Part shown: positions 6,995 to 15,367 of the stretch, in pieces
How positions within the stretch are numbered: the first letter of the stretch is position 1
Layout of the letters: every line of letters starts with the position of its first letter
DNA from: Fulvivirga sp.
GTDB lineage: Bacteria; Bacteroidota; Bacteroidia; Cytophagales; Cyclobacteriaceae
Direction: 5' to 3'
Assembly (NCBI GenBank): GCA_028280565.1
Contig: JANQLQ010000208.1
Coordinates: 1 to 45,689, forward strand
Length of the DNA stretch: 45,689 nt
Notes under the pieces: generated by a model
What the model was told of the DNA's origin: nothing
The model's database searches: none
What the model saw: the letters and a program-made list of their open reading frames with translations, nothing else
Translations under genes and position numbers: made by a program

Positions 6995-9451
6995 TTATTC
7001 CTTAATAAATTTCCCAACATCGGCATTCTCACTCTTAACGAGATACACTCCCCCGCCCAGCATAGAAACATCAATCTCCCGGCCAAAGGCGGTGAGTACC
7101 TTAGCTCCAAACATACTATAGATCTCAATTTGAGCACCGGGCGACACATTGGCTACATTAAGAATGTTTCCAGCAGGGTTAGGATATACTTTTAAGCCCG
7201 TGGGGACTGCAACTGATACCTCCTTGGTGTCATTCCCAATTCTTCCACCGGCCGATAGGGCACCAGGCACACTAGTAAACTTCCATTGGGTGTTGCTTCC
7301 CGTCCAGGTGGTGGGGCCAAGCTGGAAATCTGTGACTCCATCGGGTTTTAGATGCAGCCATTTGGTGAATTGCCTGTTCTCCAGTCTAAACCAGCCGCCG
7401 CTGGCATCTATCCATCTCCATTGTGCGCTGTTATCGGTGCTGGTGGCTAACACAGTATTGATCACATCACCATTCGTAGTGGCGTTGAGCTTTCTACCAC
7501 TGGCTACATGCACCAGGTAGAAGTAACCGCCGCCGGCATCAACTTCTTCCCAGCGTACCTGGTTGCCTGTAGCTGTAGCCGCTTTGACACCAACTGCTCC
7601 GCCTGATGCATTGGCCTTCAGCCGCTGACCACTCGAGTTATGGTCGATGAAGAACAGGCCTCCACCGCATGTGGGCGTTAAGACGGACGGCTGGTTGGAC
7701 GCCCCGGCCGCTGCACCATTGTCCAGTACCCGTACCTGGTAGATGTATGCAGTGTTTTCAACAACGTTATTGTCCGTATATGTTTCTGCGTTGGCGGCAA
7801 CATCTCCCAGTGTAGTAAATGTCGCTTCCCCGGAAATCTTGCGACGTACGCGGTATCCACTCTCACCGGTGCTGTTATCTGTCCAGTTCAGCACTACCCG
7901 GTTGCAGCTATTGGCAGTGGCAGTCAAGTCGGTTATATCATTGAACACTTTGTTTACACTACAAACCTGGCAATCAGCGGGGTCGGATGGGTTCATGTAG
8001 CCTACATACTTTGTGCCCGTAGTATCCATGTTTATGGTCACCGTTCCCAACGTCTTAAAATCACTTTGAGCTACGAACCTGTTGCCATACCGGACATTCT
8101 TGAGGTTCAGTTCGATGGACGTACCTCCACCACCTTTACTGGCATAAAGCCAGCTTGTTTTAGTAGTCGCCTGCTCTAAAGTGACATTTTCCAGGACCAG
8201 GTTTTCATGGGTTATGGGTTCGAACTGGTATCCATTTAAACATACGAGCCCGGAGATGGGTCCCTGGATGTATATGTTTCTAAATAGGTTATCCTTTCCT
8301 ATTTTTCCGGTTGATTCTGCTTCCCGGTGATTAATAAACGAACGTGCGATACCCCCCTGTCCCAGCGCCGGGTCCCCAATGTTGGCTTCCCACTCGAGGA
8401 CTTCGATGTTTTCAACCAGGCAGTTATCCCCGGGATCCAGGTTATTCCATCCGAACTGGAAAATGGCGCCATTGGATTGTTCGTAGAAAACACAATTCCG
8501 GACATGGATGTTGTCGGCATATAACTTGACGTGGTCATCATTACATTTGAAAAAGGAATTTTCAATGGTGGAGTTGGCCCCTGTTTTGGTCCCATCGTTA
8601 TTCGCCCTGTAACCGTAAAGCTTGATATTCCTAAGGTGGGCATCATCACTGGTACGAATGGCAAAATGGCGTGCGTTAACGATCGTCACCCCATAAATTT
8701 TATGACCATTGCCTCTATTCAGCTCCATGGCATTGTATCGCATTTTGACATTATTGGCAGGTTTTGCCACGAAACGGCAAATGATCATTCCCCGGCCCTG
8801 CACGGTTAGCGGTGTAGTTCTATCCGATTCGACATGAACTGTCCCCTTGAACAGCGCGCCATCTTCGATCACGACTGCATCTACGTTGTTCGGTACCGTA
8901 TATCGATCATACTCGGCAGTTTGCTCGTGGATCCTGCCATCAGTCCCACCATCAAATACAACAACGTTAGCACCTGCCGGTATGGCCGGATCGTTGTATG
9001 GGTCGACATGGATCATGAGGGGATTGGCAATATCTCCCGGCATTCTTACCATCAGTTGCTTCATGGGGGCACACACCTCGATATACATGGCGCCATCGGC
9101 GAAAGAGGTAGTTACACCCTGGTATGTTTTGTTCCGTAACTCAATGTTCGAACTTGAAAGGCTCGTGCCATTTTGAAGTGTGATCTTAATGGTTGCGGGC
9201 CCACCTGCCGGATCGAACCCAAACATGGCCAGGTGCTCCATTTGAGTAACACGACCGCCGTCATTTGGAACGATAGCATACGTATGAATGTCCTGGTATG
9301 CGCTGTCACAAGCCTTGACCTCTACATTATATTTATTGGACAATCCAAAGCCGATCGAATTATCGGGTGGAAGCTGCCTGTACGTTCGCACCTGGCTGAA
9401 TATTGCGCTGGTGATACAAGCAAATATGAAAAGTAGTGTAGTCTTTTTCAT
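6995..9451 (-). CDS. T9SS-secreted right-handed beta-helix glycanase (GH28/GH49-like), multidomain
   Basis: 818 aa. Signal peptide 1-20. A beta-sandwich-like N-domain (about 25-155) precedes a parallel beta-helix (about 160-500) rich in N-x-x-V/I-x-N turns. Within it N-N-D286-G and C-N-D305-D306-H-V-K form an Asp / Asp-Asp set like clan GH-N. The 19-residue spacing equals that of the catalytic D376/D395/D396 of GH49 dextranase. Then come a fibronectin type III domain (about 515-600), a ricin-like beta-trefoil carbohydrate-binding region (about 605-735, Q-W-R-W and Q-W-K-F repeats) and a type A T9SS sorting tail from V-Y-P-N-P to the C-terminus. It is the only clear T9SS substrate here and a good candidate for the endo-acting first step on the polymer. 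Substrate is unknown; a lyase cannot be excluded. Confidence 0.8.
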   Translation of the reverse strand: MKKTTLLFIFACITSAIFSQVRTYRQLPPDNSIGFGLSNKYNVEVKACDSAYQDIHTYAIVPNDGGRVTQMEHLAMFGFDPAGGPATIKITLQNGTSLSSSNIELRNKTYQGVTTSFADGAMYIEVCAPMKQLMVRMPGDIANPLMIHVDPYNDPAIPAGANVVVFDGGTDGRIHEQTAEYDRYTVPNNVDAVVIEDGALFKGTVHVESDRTTPLTVQGRGMIICRFVAKPANNVKMRYNAMELNRGNGHKIYGVTIVNARHFAIRTSDDAHLRNIKLYGYRANNDGTKTGANSTIENSFFKCNDDHVKLYADNIHVRNCVFYEQSNGAIFQFGWNNLDPGDNCLVENIEVLEWEANIGDPALGQGGIARSFINHREAESTGKIGKDNLFRNIYIQGPISGLVCLNGYQFEPITHENLVLENVTLEQATTKTSWLYASKGGGGTSIELNLKNVRYGNRFVAQSDFKTLGTVTINMDTTGTKYVGYMNPSDPADCQVCSVNKVFNDITDLTATANSCNRVVLNWTDNSTGESGYRVRRKISGEATFTTLGDVAANAETYTDNNVVENTAYIYQVRVLDNGAAAGASNQPSVLTPTCGGGLFFIDHNSSGQRLKANASGGAVGVKAATATGNQVRWEEVDAGGGYFYLVHVASGRKLNATTNGDVINTVLATSTDNSAQWRWIDASGGWFRLENRQFTKWLHLKPDGVTDFQLGPTTWTGSNTQWKFTSVPGALSAGGRIGNDTKEVSVAVPTGLKVYPNPAGNILNVANVSPGAQIEIYSMFGAKVLTAFGREIDVSMLGGGVYLVKSENADVGKFIKE

Positions 9452-9532
9452 GTTAGCGAGTTTAGGTGTAAGGTTTTTTTAATCGTTCAATGTGGGTTTT
9501 CATGTTCGATAATTGTCAATTAGCCCGGGTTT

Positions 9533-9647
9533 AATGGTGTTAAGTTTAGCATACCCATCGCACCCCTGACCCCTTGAGGGGCAATCCGCCACGCGGTTGG
9601 TTCCCCTTTAGGGGCCAGGGGTGAGCATTAGCCTCAACGGCATTGAC
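9533..9647. repeat. Dispersed hairpin repeat family 2, copy 1
   Basis: Lies between the sulfatase ending at 9657 and the beta-helix gene. It shares gtttagcatacccatc (9544-9559) and ttcccctttagggg with a second copy at 18698-18803. Arms 9561-9581 and 9603-9623 form a long near-perfect inverted repeat (CACCCCTG-[AG]-CCCCT... against its complement), and each arm holds its own CCCCT..AGGGG palindrome. The ends (AATGGT... / ...GGCATT) are weakly inverted. It is a REP- or MITE-like element and may also end transcription. Confidence 0.7.
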
Positions 9648-9656
9648 CCGGGTGTT

Positions 9657-11102
9657 CTATTCCGTTTCGGTTACCCCGGTTACGATTCCATTGATCATTT
9701 TAGTCCACCGCCCCGGGATTGCCTCGAGCATTTGGTCCGGAACATATTTTTTCAATTGACTTTTCACTTTCTTGTATTTTTTTAAGCCTGCCAGGTTATT
9801 CAATTCCCATGGATCACGGGTATGATCATAGAGCTCTTCTCCTCCATCCGGGTAGGTGATGTAGCGATACTTCTCACTGCGTATGGATACCCAATTTTTT
9901 CCAAAATAGGTAATGGAAGGGTGCTTCCAATTCGTGTTTGGATCCTCTAACAACGGCCTTATGCTGTGCCCATCAATGGGGTTGCGTGGGTTGATCCCGT
10001 TAGCGCCAAAATCAACAAATGTGGGATACAGGTCCAATAAGTTCACCGGGGCGGCACAAATCTTCCCGGCCTGGGGAGAACCGGGCATATAGATTACCAT
10101 GGGCGTAATGGCGGATTGCTCCCAAAGGGAGTTCTTATCAAACCGGTCTTTCTCCCCCATGTGAAAGCCATTGTCTGAAGTGACAATGATGATGGTATTT
10201 TTGGCAAATTGGCTGCTTTCCAATGCCTCCAATACCCTGCCGATGTTGTAATCCGCAAAGCTGTAACTCGCGAAATAGCCCTTTAGGTATTCTTTCCATT
10301 TTTGTTCGCTGCTGACTATTTCATTGAACTCACCCTGCTGGCCCTTCGACTCGATGTAGGCTTTGGGTATCGGTGGCATATCGTCGATATCATTTTTGAG
10401 ATACCCCGGTGGGATCTCTATGTCATTCACATCATACATATCCAAAAATCTTTGGGGACAGGTATAGGGGGAATGTGGCCTCCAAAGCCCGTACATAAGA
10501 AAAAATGGCTTCTCCTGGTCCTGCTCCAGTAAATCAATAATGGCATCCGCATTTTGAACGTCGGGAAAGTCTTCATCCGGAAACGCTTGTATTCCCCTGA
10601 AGCGACTATCGCTTCCAAACGTGCGATGCTCCTCATCCGGGAAGGGACCAAAGCCCGCTTTTCCTGTTCCCTTTGGAAAGTTCTTGGCCACACGATCCTT
10701 TGAGATATCCGAATGAAATAGTTTACCATACCCATACGTAGCATAGCCGGCGCGTTGAAACCACTCAAGCATGGTTTCCTGCTCTTTCATGATACCCGTC
10801 TCCCAGGCTTTACTGCCGTTGTAATATTTCCCTGTTTTATGGGGGGACAATCCACTGAGGAAAGCGGTACGTGAAGGACTGCATGCCGGTGCAGGGCAGT
10901 AAGCCTGGCGGAAGGTAATCGCCTTTTCCCTAAAAGCATCAAGGTTTGGCGTTTTGACTTGTTTATCACTCCCCAGGAATCCATATTGGTTCATATCATC
11001 CGCCATGATGAGGACAATGTTCGGACGATCTTGCGCAAGCAAAGGTGAGGCAGGACCGAAAAGTAAAATGATGGAAATGAATAGTGGATGTAGGTTATTC
11101 AT
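9657..11102 (-). CDS. Sulfatase (S1 family, iduronate-2-sulfatase-like)
   Basis: 481 aa predicted periplasmic sulfatase with a cleavable signal peptide (about 1-24, ending L-L-A-Q-D). Metal motif M-A-D-D-M-N (D35-D36), formylglycine signature C74-S-P-S-R78, then L-W-R-P-H-S-P and T-S-D-N-G-F-H-M-G-E. The C-terminal region has I-R-S-E-K-Y-R-Y and E-L-Y-D-H. Unlike its lipoprotein neighbours it has no lipobox, so it should be soluble. It starts 18 bp after the GH43-like gene ending at 11121 and is probably part of that operon. The 205-bp gap on its 3' side carries a hairpin-rich repeat and likely marks an operon end or mRNA processing point. Confidence 0.9.
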   Translation of the reverse strand: MNNLHPLFISIILLFGPASPLLAQDRPNIVLIMADDMNQYGFLGSDKQVKTPNLDAFREKAITFRQAYCPAPACSPSRTAFLSGLSPHKTGKYYNGSKAWETGIMKEQETMLEWFQRAGYATYGYGKLFHSDISKDRVAKNFPKGTGKAGFGPFPDEEHRTFGSDSRFRGIQAFPDEDFPDVQNADAIIDLLEQDQEKPFFLMYGLWRPHSPYTCPQRFLDMYDVNDIEIPPGYLKNDIDDMPPIPKAYIESKGQQGEFNEIVSSEQKWKEYLKGYFASYSFADYNIGRVLEALESSQFAKNTIIIVTSDNGFHMGEKDRFDKNSLWEQSAITPMVIYMPGSPQAGKICAAPVNLLDLYPTFVDFGANGINPRNPIDGHSIRPLLEDPNTNWKHPSITYFGKNWVSIRSEKYRYITYPDGGEELYDHTRDPWELNNLAGLKKYKKVKSQLKKYVPDQMLEAIPGRWTKMINGIVTGVTETE

Positions 11103-11120
11103 CGGATTTTGTTTTAGAGA

Positions 11121-12176
11121 TCAAAACTGTTGTACTTCCTCCTTGCCGGGATACCTGTAATCTTCGTCTTTGGGATACACCAGGATCTCCCCGTCTTTCA
11201 TTTTTATTTCCATTGGCACGAGGGTTAATCCTTGCTTATTAATCGTATAGGCAGTTTGGCTGAGATCTTTGGTGCTGGCATCTCCAGGGTCAAGCGCAGG
11301 TTCGTTGGCGTTGTAAAATGCGGTACACCACCACCGGCCTTTCTTGTCTTTGAAAAGTGTACCATGCCCCAGGAATCTTCCTGCAAACTTCCTTGGTCCG
11401 TATGGCCCTTCAATTTTGTCGGCGGTAGCATAGTAAAGGTTATAGGTTCCATGCCTCATTTTATCGGTGGACCATCCTGTCCCAAGTAGCACATATTTTC
11501 CTTTAAACTTGATGATGAAAGCTCCTTCATGCCCCATTTTGCGGTTTTCCGGATCCAGCCGGGTGGGTTCTCCATCAAAGCCCGAAAGATCTGCTTTGAT
11601 CTTGATGATTTCGGTACACTTGGCTACCAGGTAGTGACTTCCGTCATCGTCAGTAAAAATGGAGGGATCATGGTGGCGTCCAAAACCCGTTCCCCAATCC
11701 GTAAACCCGGAATTCAGACCTTTCCCTTTGGTCACTACGAAGTTGCCCAGCCCCGTATTGGAAGTATGTATGAATACCCATCTTCCATCCAGAAAATACA
11801 TCTCCGGCGCCCACATTCTCAAAGGCTGGGGCTCCTGCCCTACTCGCTCCGCATTTCGCTTGTCCAGCCTTTGCCGAAATTGTTGTGCATTGGAGGCTTC
11901 ACTGATACGATAGGGAAATCCTAAGAACTCCCAACTCGCTAAATCATTACTTCGCCAGGCCGGCATGCCCTCATCCCCGGTTTCGTTCTTTTGCTGGGTA
12001 GCCGTAAGGTAATACTTATTGTCCGGGCCAATGGTAATATACGGATCGCGCATCCAGTTATCCAGCAGGTGGACTGCCTTTTGGTGTTTTTTTATTTCTT
12101 TTAGGAGTCCTTTATGCTGTGCATTCACAATCGCTCCAAAAACGACTAAAAAACTTATGGGTAAGACTTTTTTCAT
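11121..12176 (-). CDS. GH43-family glycosidase, secreted
   Basis: 351 aa from the Met at 12176; the frame stays open further upstream but that part lies inside the GH27 gene and lacks protein character, whereas M-K-K-V-L-P-I opens a clean signal peptide (about 1-20). The start overlaps the GH27 stop by 4 bp (ATGA). GH43 residues visible: base D44 (W-M-R-D-P-Y), pKa modulator D170 (H-H-D-P-S-I-F) and probable acid E217 (G-H-E-G-A-F). Blade motifs W-A-P-E-M and L-G-T-G-W-S fit the five-bladed propeller. It is translationally coupled to GH27 and GH2, so these three probably act on one oligosaccharide. Arabinosidase versus xylosidase or galactosidase activity is open. Confidence 0.85.
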   Translation of the reverse strand: MKKVLPISFLVVFGAIVNAQHKGLLKEIKKHQKAVHLLDNWMRDPYITIGPDNKYYLTATQQKNETGDEGMPAWRSNDLASWEFLGFPYRISEASNAQQFRQRLDKRNAERVGQEPQPLRMWAPEMYFLDGRWVFIHTSNTGLGNFVVTKGKGLNSGFTDWGTGFGRHHDPSIFTDDDGSHYLVAKCTEIIKIKADLSGFDGEPTRLDPENRKMGHEGAFIIKFKGKYVLLGTGWSTDKMRHGTYNLYYATADKIEGPYGPRKFAGRFLGHGTLFKDKKGRWWCTAFYNANEPALDPGDASTKDLSQTAYTINKQGLTLVPMEIKMKDGEILVYPKDEDYRYPGKEEVQQF

Positions 12177-13540
12177 CTTAGTTGAATGAGTTTGACTCCA
12201 TGTGGATTGACCGTATGCTTGATTTTGTTCCTCGCTTTTCCCAGCTCCTTTCCTTCCCAAAGGTCCCGTTGAGAAACAGGTCCATGGAGTCCCAGTTCTT
12301 GCAGGGTAACTTCTATTGACTTTTGCTCTCCTGACAGGTTGAATAGGGCCACATTTTTTACCCCGTCCACCAGGTCGCTTACCCATACCACCCGGTCATC
12401 TTTCCGCCATAGCTGTTTTTGGTTTTTCCCTTGCTGGTTCAAGGCGATCACCCCCGGGTTAGTCAATAGTGCTTTGACAAAAGGTGTATTCTCTGGCATA
12501 TTACCGCCCATCATGAGGGGAGACCTGGCGATCATCCAAAGGGTTATGTGTGTCCTCTGCTCATCTTCGTTGAAATAGCTAAAGCGCTCCGGTCCTTTTG
12601 GTCCGCGCTTACTGATCTTCCCGACCTGTAGCATATCAGCGTCTGGCCAGCTGTCCGGGCCCGTGAGCGCATTCCATTGGTTTACCAGGTCAAATTGGGC
12701 TTTCAGCTTTTCCCAATCATCCCAAAAGTCCTTGGAAATACGCCAGAGCTGGCTGTTGGTCTGAACATGATCCCTGTTTTCATACTTCATGTTGAGGGAA
12801 AGACTGAGCACGATATCACTGTTGTGAAAATCCAGTGCCTTTCGTATCGCTTCGACTTCTGATTTACGATAGGGATAGTTTTCGTGCAAATCAATATCGT
12901 CGACCTTGATGTAATCCACCCCCCAGGATTCATATAATTCTATGAGCGAATTGTAGTAGGCTTGCCCTCCGCTCTTACTCATATCAACCCCGTACATCGT
13001 ATTCAGCCATGGGCAGAGTGAGGTGGTATCCGTCACCTTATCGGCGGTAATTCCATTTGCATTTTTTATCGGTGTTTTGGCCCAGGCTGCCTGGCGAGGA
13101 ATTCCGCGCATAACATGGATGCCAAATTTTAACCCCTTACCATGGATGTAATCCGCCAAGGGTTTAAATCCTTTCCCGTTTGCCGATGAAGGGAACTTAC
13201 GTGGGTCCGGGAGCAACCTGCCGTATTCATCCATAGGAATCCACGGCACGGGAGCCTTATCTTTTGATAGTCTGAATTGGGGTGGATTGTTTTGAATGCT
13301 GTTTGGAGGATGCGGATAAAACCAGCAATAATCGACCACTACGTATTCCCAACCCAGGTCTTTCATATGCTCAGCCATGTAATCAGCATTTGCTCTTACC
13401 TCTGCTTCCGTAACGGCTGCGCCAAAGCTATTGTAGCTGTTCCACCCCATCGGGGGCGTAGGTGCCAGTAGTTTTTCCTGGGCAAGGATCCCGGAGAAAG
13501 CAAGCATTAAAAACGATGATAAAATACGTGTTCTGATCAT
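12173..13540 (-). CDS. GH27 glycosidase (alpha-galactosidase family; possible beta-L-arabinopyranosidase)
   Basis: 455 aa, signal peptide 1-20. TIM-barrel GH27 with P-P-M-G-W-N-S-Y at 29-36, K212-x-D214 (Y-I-K-V-D-D, nucleophile D214), W-R-x-x-x-D271 (acid/base) and W-P-D-A-D-M-L. A C-terminal beta-sandwich follows. The motif that binds galactose O4/O6, normally D-D-C-W, here reads D70-Y71-C72-W73, so the second Asp is Tyr. GH27 beta-L-arabinopyranosidases are known to differ from alpha-galactosidases around this acidic site, and L-arabinopyranose lacks the C6 hydroxymethyl of galactose. With an L-arabinose operon in the locus, arabinopyranosidase activity is a reasonable inference, not a proof. 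Overlaps of 4 bp on both sides tie it to GH2 and GH43. Confidence 0.88.
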   Translation of the reverse strand: MIRTRILSSFLMLAFSGILAQEKLLAPTPPMGWNSYNSFGAAVTEAEVRANADYMAEHMKDLGWEYVVVDYCWFYPHPPNSIQNNPPQFRLSKDKAPVPWIPMDEYGRLLPDPRKFPSSANGKGFKPLADYIHGKGLKFGIHVMRGIPRQAAWAKTPIKNANGITADKVTDTTSLCPWLNTMYGVDMSKSGGQAYYNSLIELYESWGVDYIKVDDIDLHENYPYRKSEVEAIRKALDFHNSDIVLSLSLNMKYENRDHVQTNSQLWRISKDFWDDWEKLKAQFDLVNQWNALTGPDSWPDADMLQVGKISKRGPKGPERFSYFNEDEQRTHITLWMIARSPLMMGGNMPENTPFVKALLTNPGVIALNQQGKNQKQLWRKDDRVVWVSDLVDGVKNVALFNLSGEQKSIEVTLQELGLHGPVSQRDLWEGKELGKARNKIKHTVNPHGVKLIQLR

Positions 13541-15366
13541 TTGTTTCCCTGGTATTTCTCTTTCATCCTGTCTTTTGCGTAAGTGGACCTGTTGGCATTC
13601 GTTACAGCCTCCTTGTCCAGCTTGATCACCTTACGGTCATAGGTATAGATGCCGTTCATTTCGTTTTCCACGTCCGTCCATTGCGTATATACCGCCCCGC
13701 TCAGACCTTCTTCCTGGAACTCATGGATCATTTCGATGAATTTGACGTACTCCCCTGTCGCAGCCTTTTTGTCTTTGTAATTATGATGCACCCAGGGGCC
13801 GTCTTCATCCCATATATGACCTTTGACTTTATAGCCGATTGCCCCGTATTCCCCATTGACCACCGCCCGTGTGTCATTACCAAAAGGGACAGAAGGAGGA
13901 CGGTATGAGTGGTTGTCCTTGATATGGCCTACCACGTAATCTACATCGGGTTTACCGGCATCTATGCCGCTGTTTCCCGTAACAAGCCTGGATGGGTCCA
14001 GTTCCATGATGGACTTAGTGATCCGCTGCACATCGTAAGCTCCCCAATGCTCGTTGAAAACCACCCAGTTGATGATGGATGGATGGTTCCAGTGGGTTTT
14101 CACCATCTGTAGAAGCTCTACTTCGAATTGGGTCTTTTCTTCCTCCGTTCGCTTTTTGTGCGTATTGGGCATGTCTTGCCACACCAGTATTCCCAACTTA
14201 TCACACCAATAGTACCATCGCTGCGGCTCTACCTTGATGTGCTTACGGATCATATTAAAACCAAACGCTTGGGTCATTTCAATGTCCCACTTTAAAGCTT
14301 CGTCTGTTGGAGCGGTGTAAATACCATCCGGCCAATATCCTTGATCCAACGGACCCATTTGGAATAGGAATTCATCATTCAGCACGATCCGCTGGATATT
14401 CTTGAACTTCTTCATGGAGATCTTTCGCATGCCAAAATAGCTCTTCACCTCATCCACGACATTTCCCTCTTTGTCTACCAGTTCTATTTTTACATCATAG
14501 AGAAATGGATCGGTGGTTGACCATAGTTTTGGACCTGGAACTGGCACGTGAAATGGCACATTCGGGGAACCGCTTCCTTTACTTACTTCTCTACCTTCAT
14601 CCATGACATAGACCCTGGTTTGAATGTTTCCAAAGTCCTGGGTGGAGACATTGACATTTACTTCGATCATTTCGCTATCCACATCCGGGGTGATGTGAAT
14701 ATCCGTCATGTACTTTCCGGGCACAGCTTCTAGCCAAACGGTTTGCCAGATCCCTGAAGCCGGCGCGTAAGCAAACTTTTGGGGATCGTCAAAACGAGTG
14801 TTGTTTTGCTTCCCTGTTGCAATCCCTTCACTGTTTCCCGGGTCATAGACTTTGACGATCAATTCCTGGCTTTGACCTGCGATCAACGCGTCAGTGATGT
14901 CGAAATAAAACGCATCAAACCCTCCCTTGTGGATACCGACCGCCTGACCATTCACATAGACGGTAGCTTCCCAATCGACAGCTCCAAAATGCAGTAAAAC
15001 CCGCTTACCTTTCCAGGCACCCGGGATCGAGAAGTTCCTCCTGTAGAACGCCGAATAAGAATCGAATTGCTGCTTTACCCCTGAAAGAGTGGATTCCCAT
15101 GGAAACGGCACCAATATTTGACCCGTAAGATCTTTACCTATTGGCACCCGGTCTCCCGCTTTCATTTCCTGGAATTGCCAAAGACCGTTCAGGTTTTGCC
15201 AATCCTTGCGAACCATTATCGGCCTGGGGTATTCGGGAAGTACATTTTCCGGGTCCACATCTTGCGCCCATGGAGTGGCTAAAGGTGCGTCTGCCATTTT
15301 CCAGGATTGTGCCTTTAGCAATGACACCTGGACCAGGCAAAGTATTGCGAACAATGATCTAATCAT
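13537..15366 (-). CDS. GH2 family glycosidase, secreted
   Basis: 609 aa using the Met at 15366, chosen because it opens the signal peptide (M-I-R-S-L-F-A) and lies one base after the upstream sulfatase stop. Earlier in-frame codons fall inside that gene. Domain order: sugar-binding jelly roll (W-Q-N-L-N-G-L-W-Q-F, then P-F-P-W-E-S), Ig-like domain, and TIM barrel with acid/base E439 (V-V-F-N-E-H-W) and nucleophile E506 (V-V-N-G-E-Y-G-A). It is shorter than LacZ-type enzymes and lacks the small-chain domain, so it is one of the compact GH2s, which include beta-galactosidases, glucuronidases and others. It overlaps GH27 by 4 bp. It may remove a galactosyl or arabinopyranosyl unit exposed by desulfation. 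Confidence 0.87.
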   Translation of the reverse strand: MIRSLFAILCLVQVSLLKAQSWKMADAPLATPWAQDVDPENVLPEYPRPIMVRKDWQNLNGLWQFQEMKAGDRVPIGKDLTGQILVPFPWESTLSGVKQQFDSYSAFYRRNFSIPGAWKGKRVLLHFGAVDWEATVYVNGQAVGIHKGGFDAFYFDITDALIAGQSQELIVKVYDPGNSEGIATGKQNNTRFDDPQKFAYAPASGIWQTVWLEAVPGKYMTDIHITPDVDSEMIEVNVNVSTQDFGNIQTRVYVMDEGREVSKGSGSPNVPFHVPVPGPKLWSTTDPFLYDVKIELVDKEGNVVDEVKSYFGMRKISMKKFKNIQRIVLNDEFLFQMGPLDQGYWPDGIYTAPTDEALKWDIEMTQAFGFNMIRKHIKVEPQRWYYWCDKLGILVWQDMPNTHKKRTEEEKTQFEVELLQMVKTHWNHPSIINWVVFNEHWGAYDVQRITKSIMELDPSRLVTGNSGIDAGKPDVDYVVGHIKDNHSYRPPSVPFGNDTRAVVNGEYGAIGYKVKGHIWDEDGPWVHHNYKDKKAATGEYVKFIEMIHEFQEEGLSGAVYTQWTDVENEMNGIYTYDRKVIKLDKEAVTNANRSTYAKDRMKEKYQGNK

Positions 15367-15367
15367 C

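Noticed and set aside
6995-9451. Calling the beta-helix enzyme a pectin or dextran hydrolase outright
   Set aside because: The triad spacing fits clan GH-N, but the loop motifs of GH28 (N-T-D-G, G-H-G, R-I-K) are not complete and dextran is unlikely as substrate in a sulfatase-rich locus.
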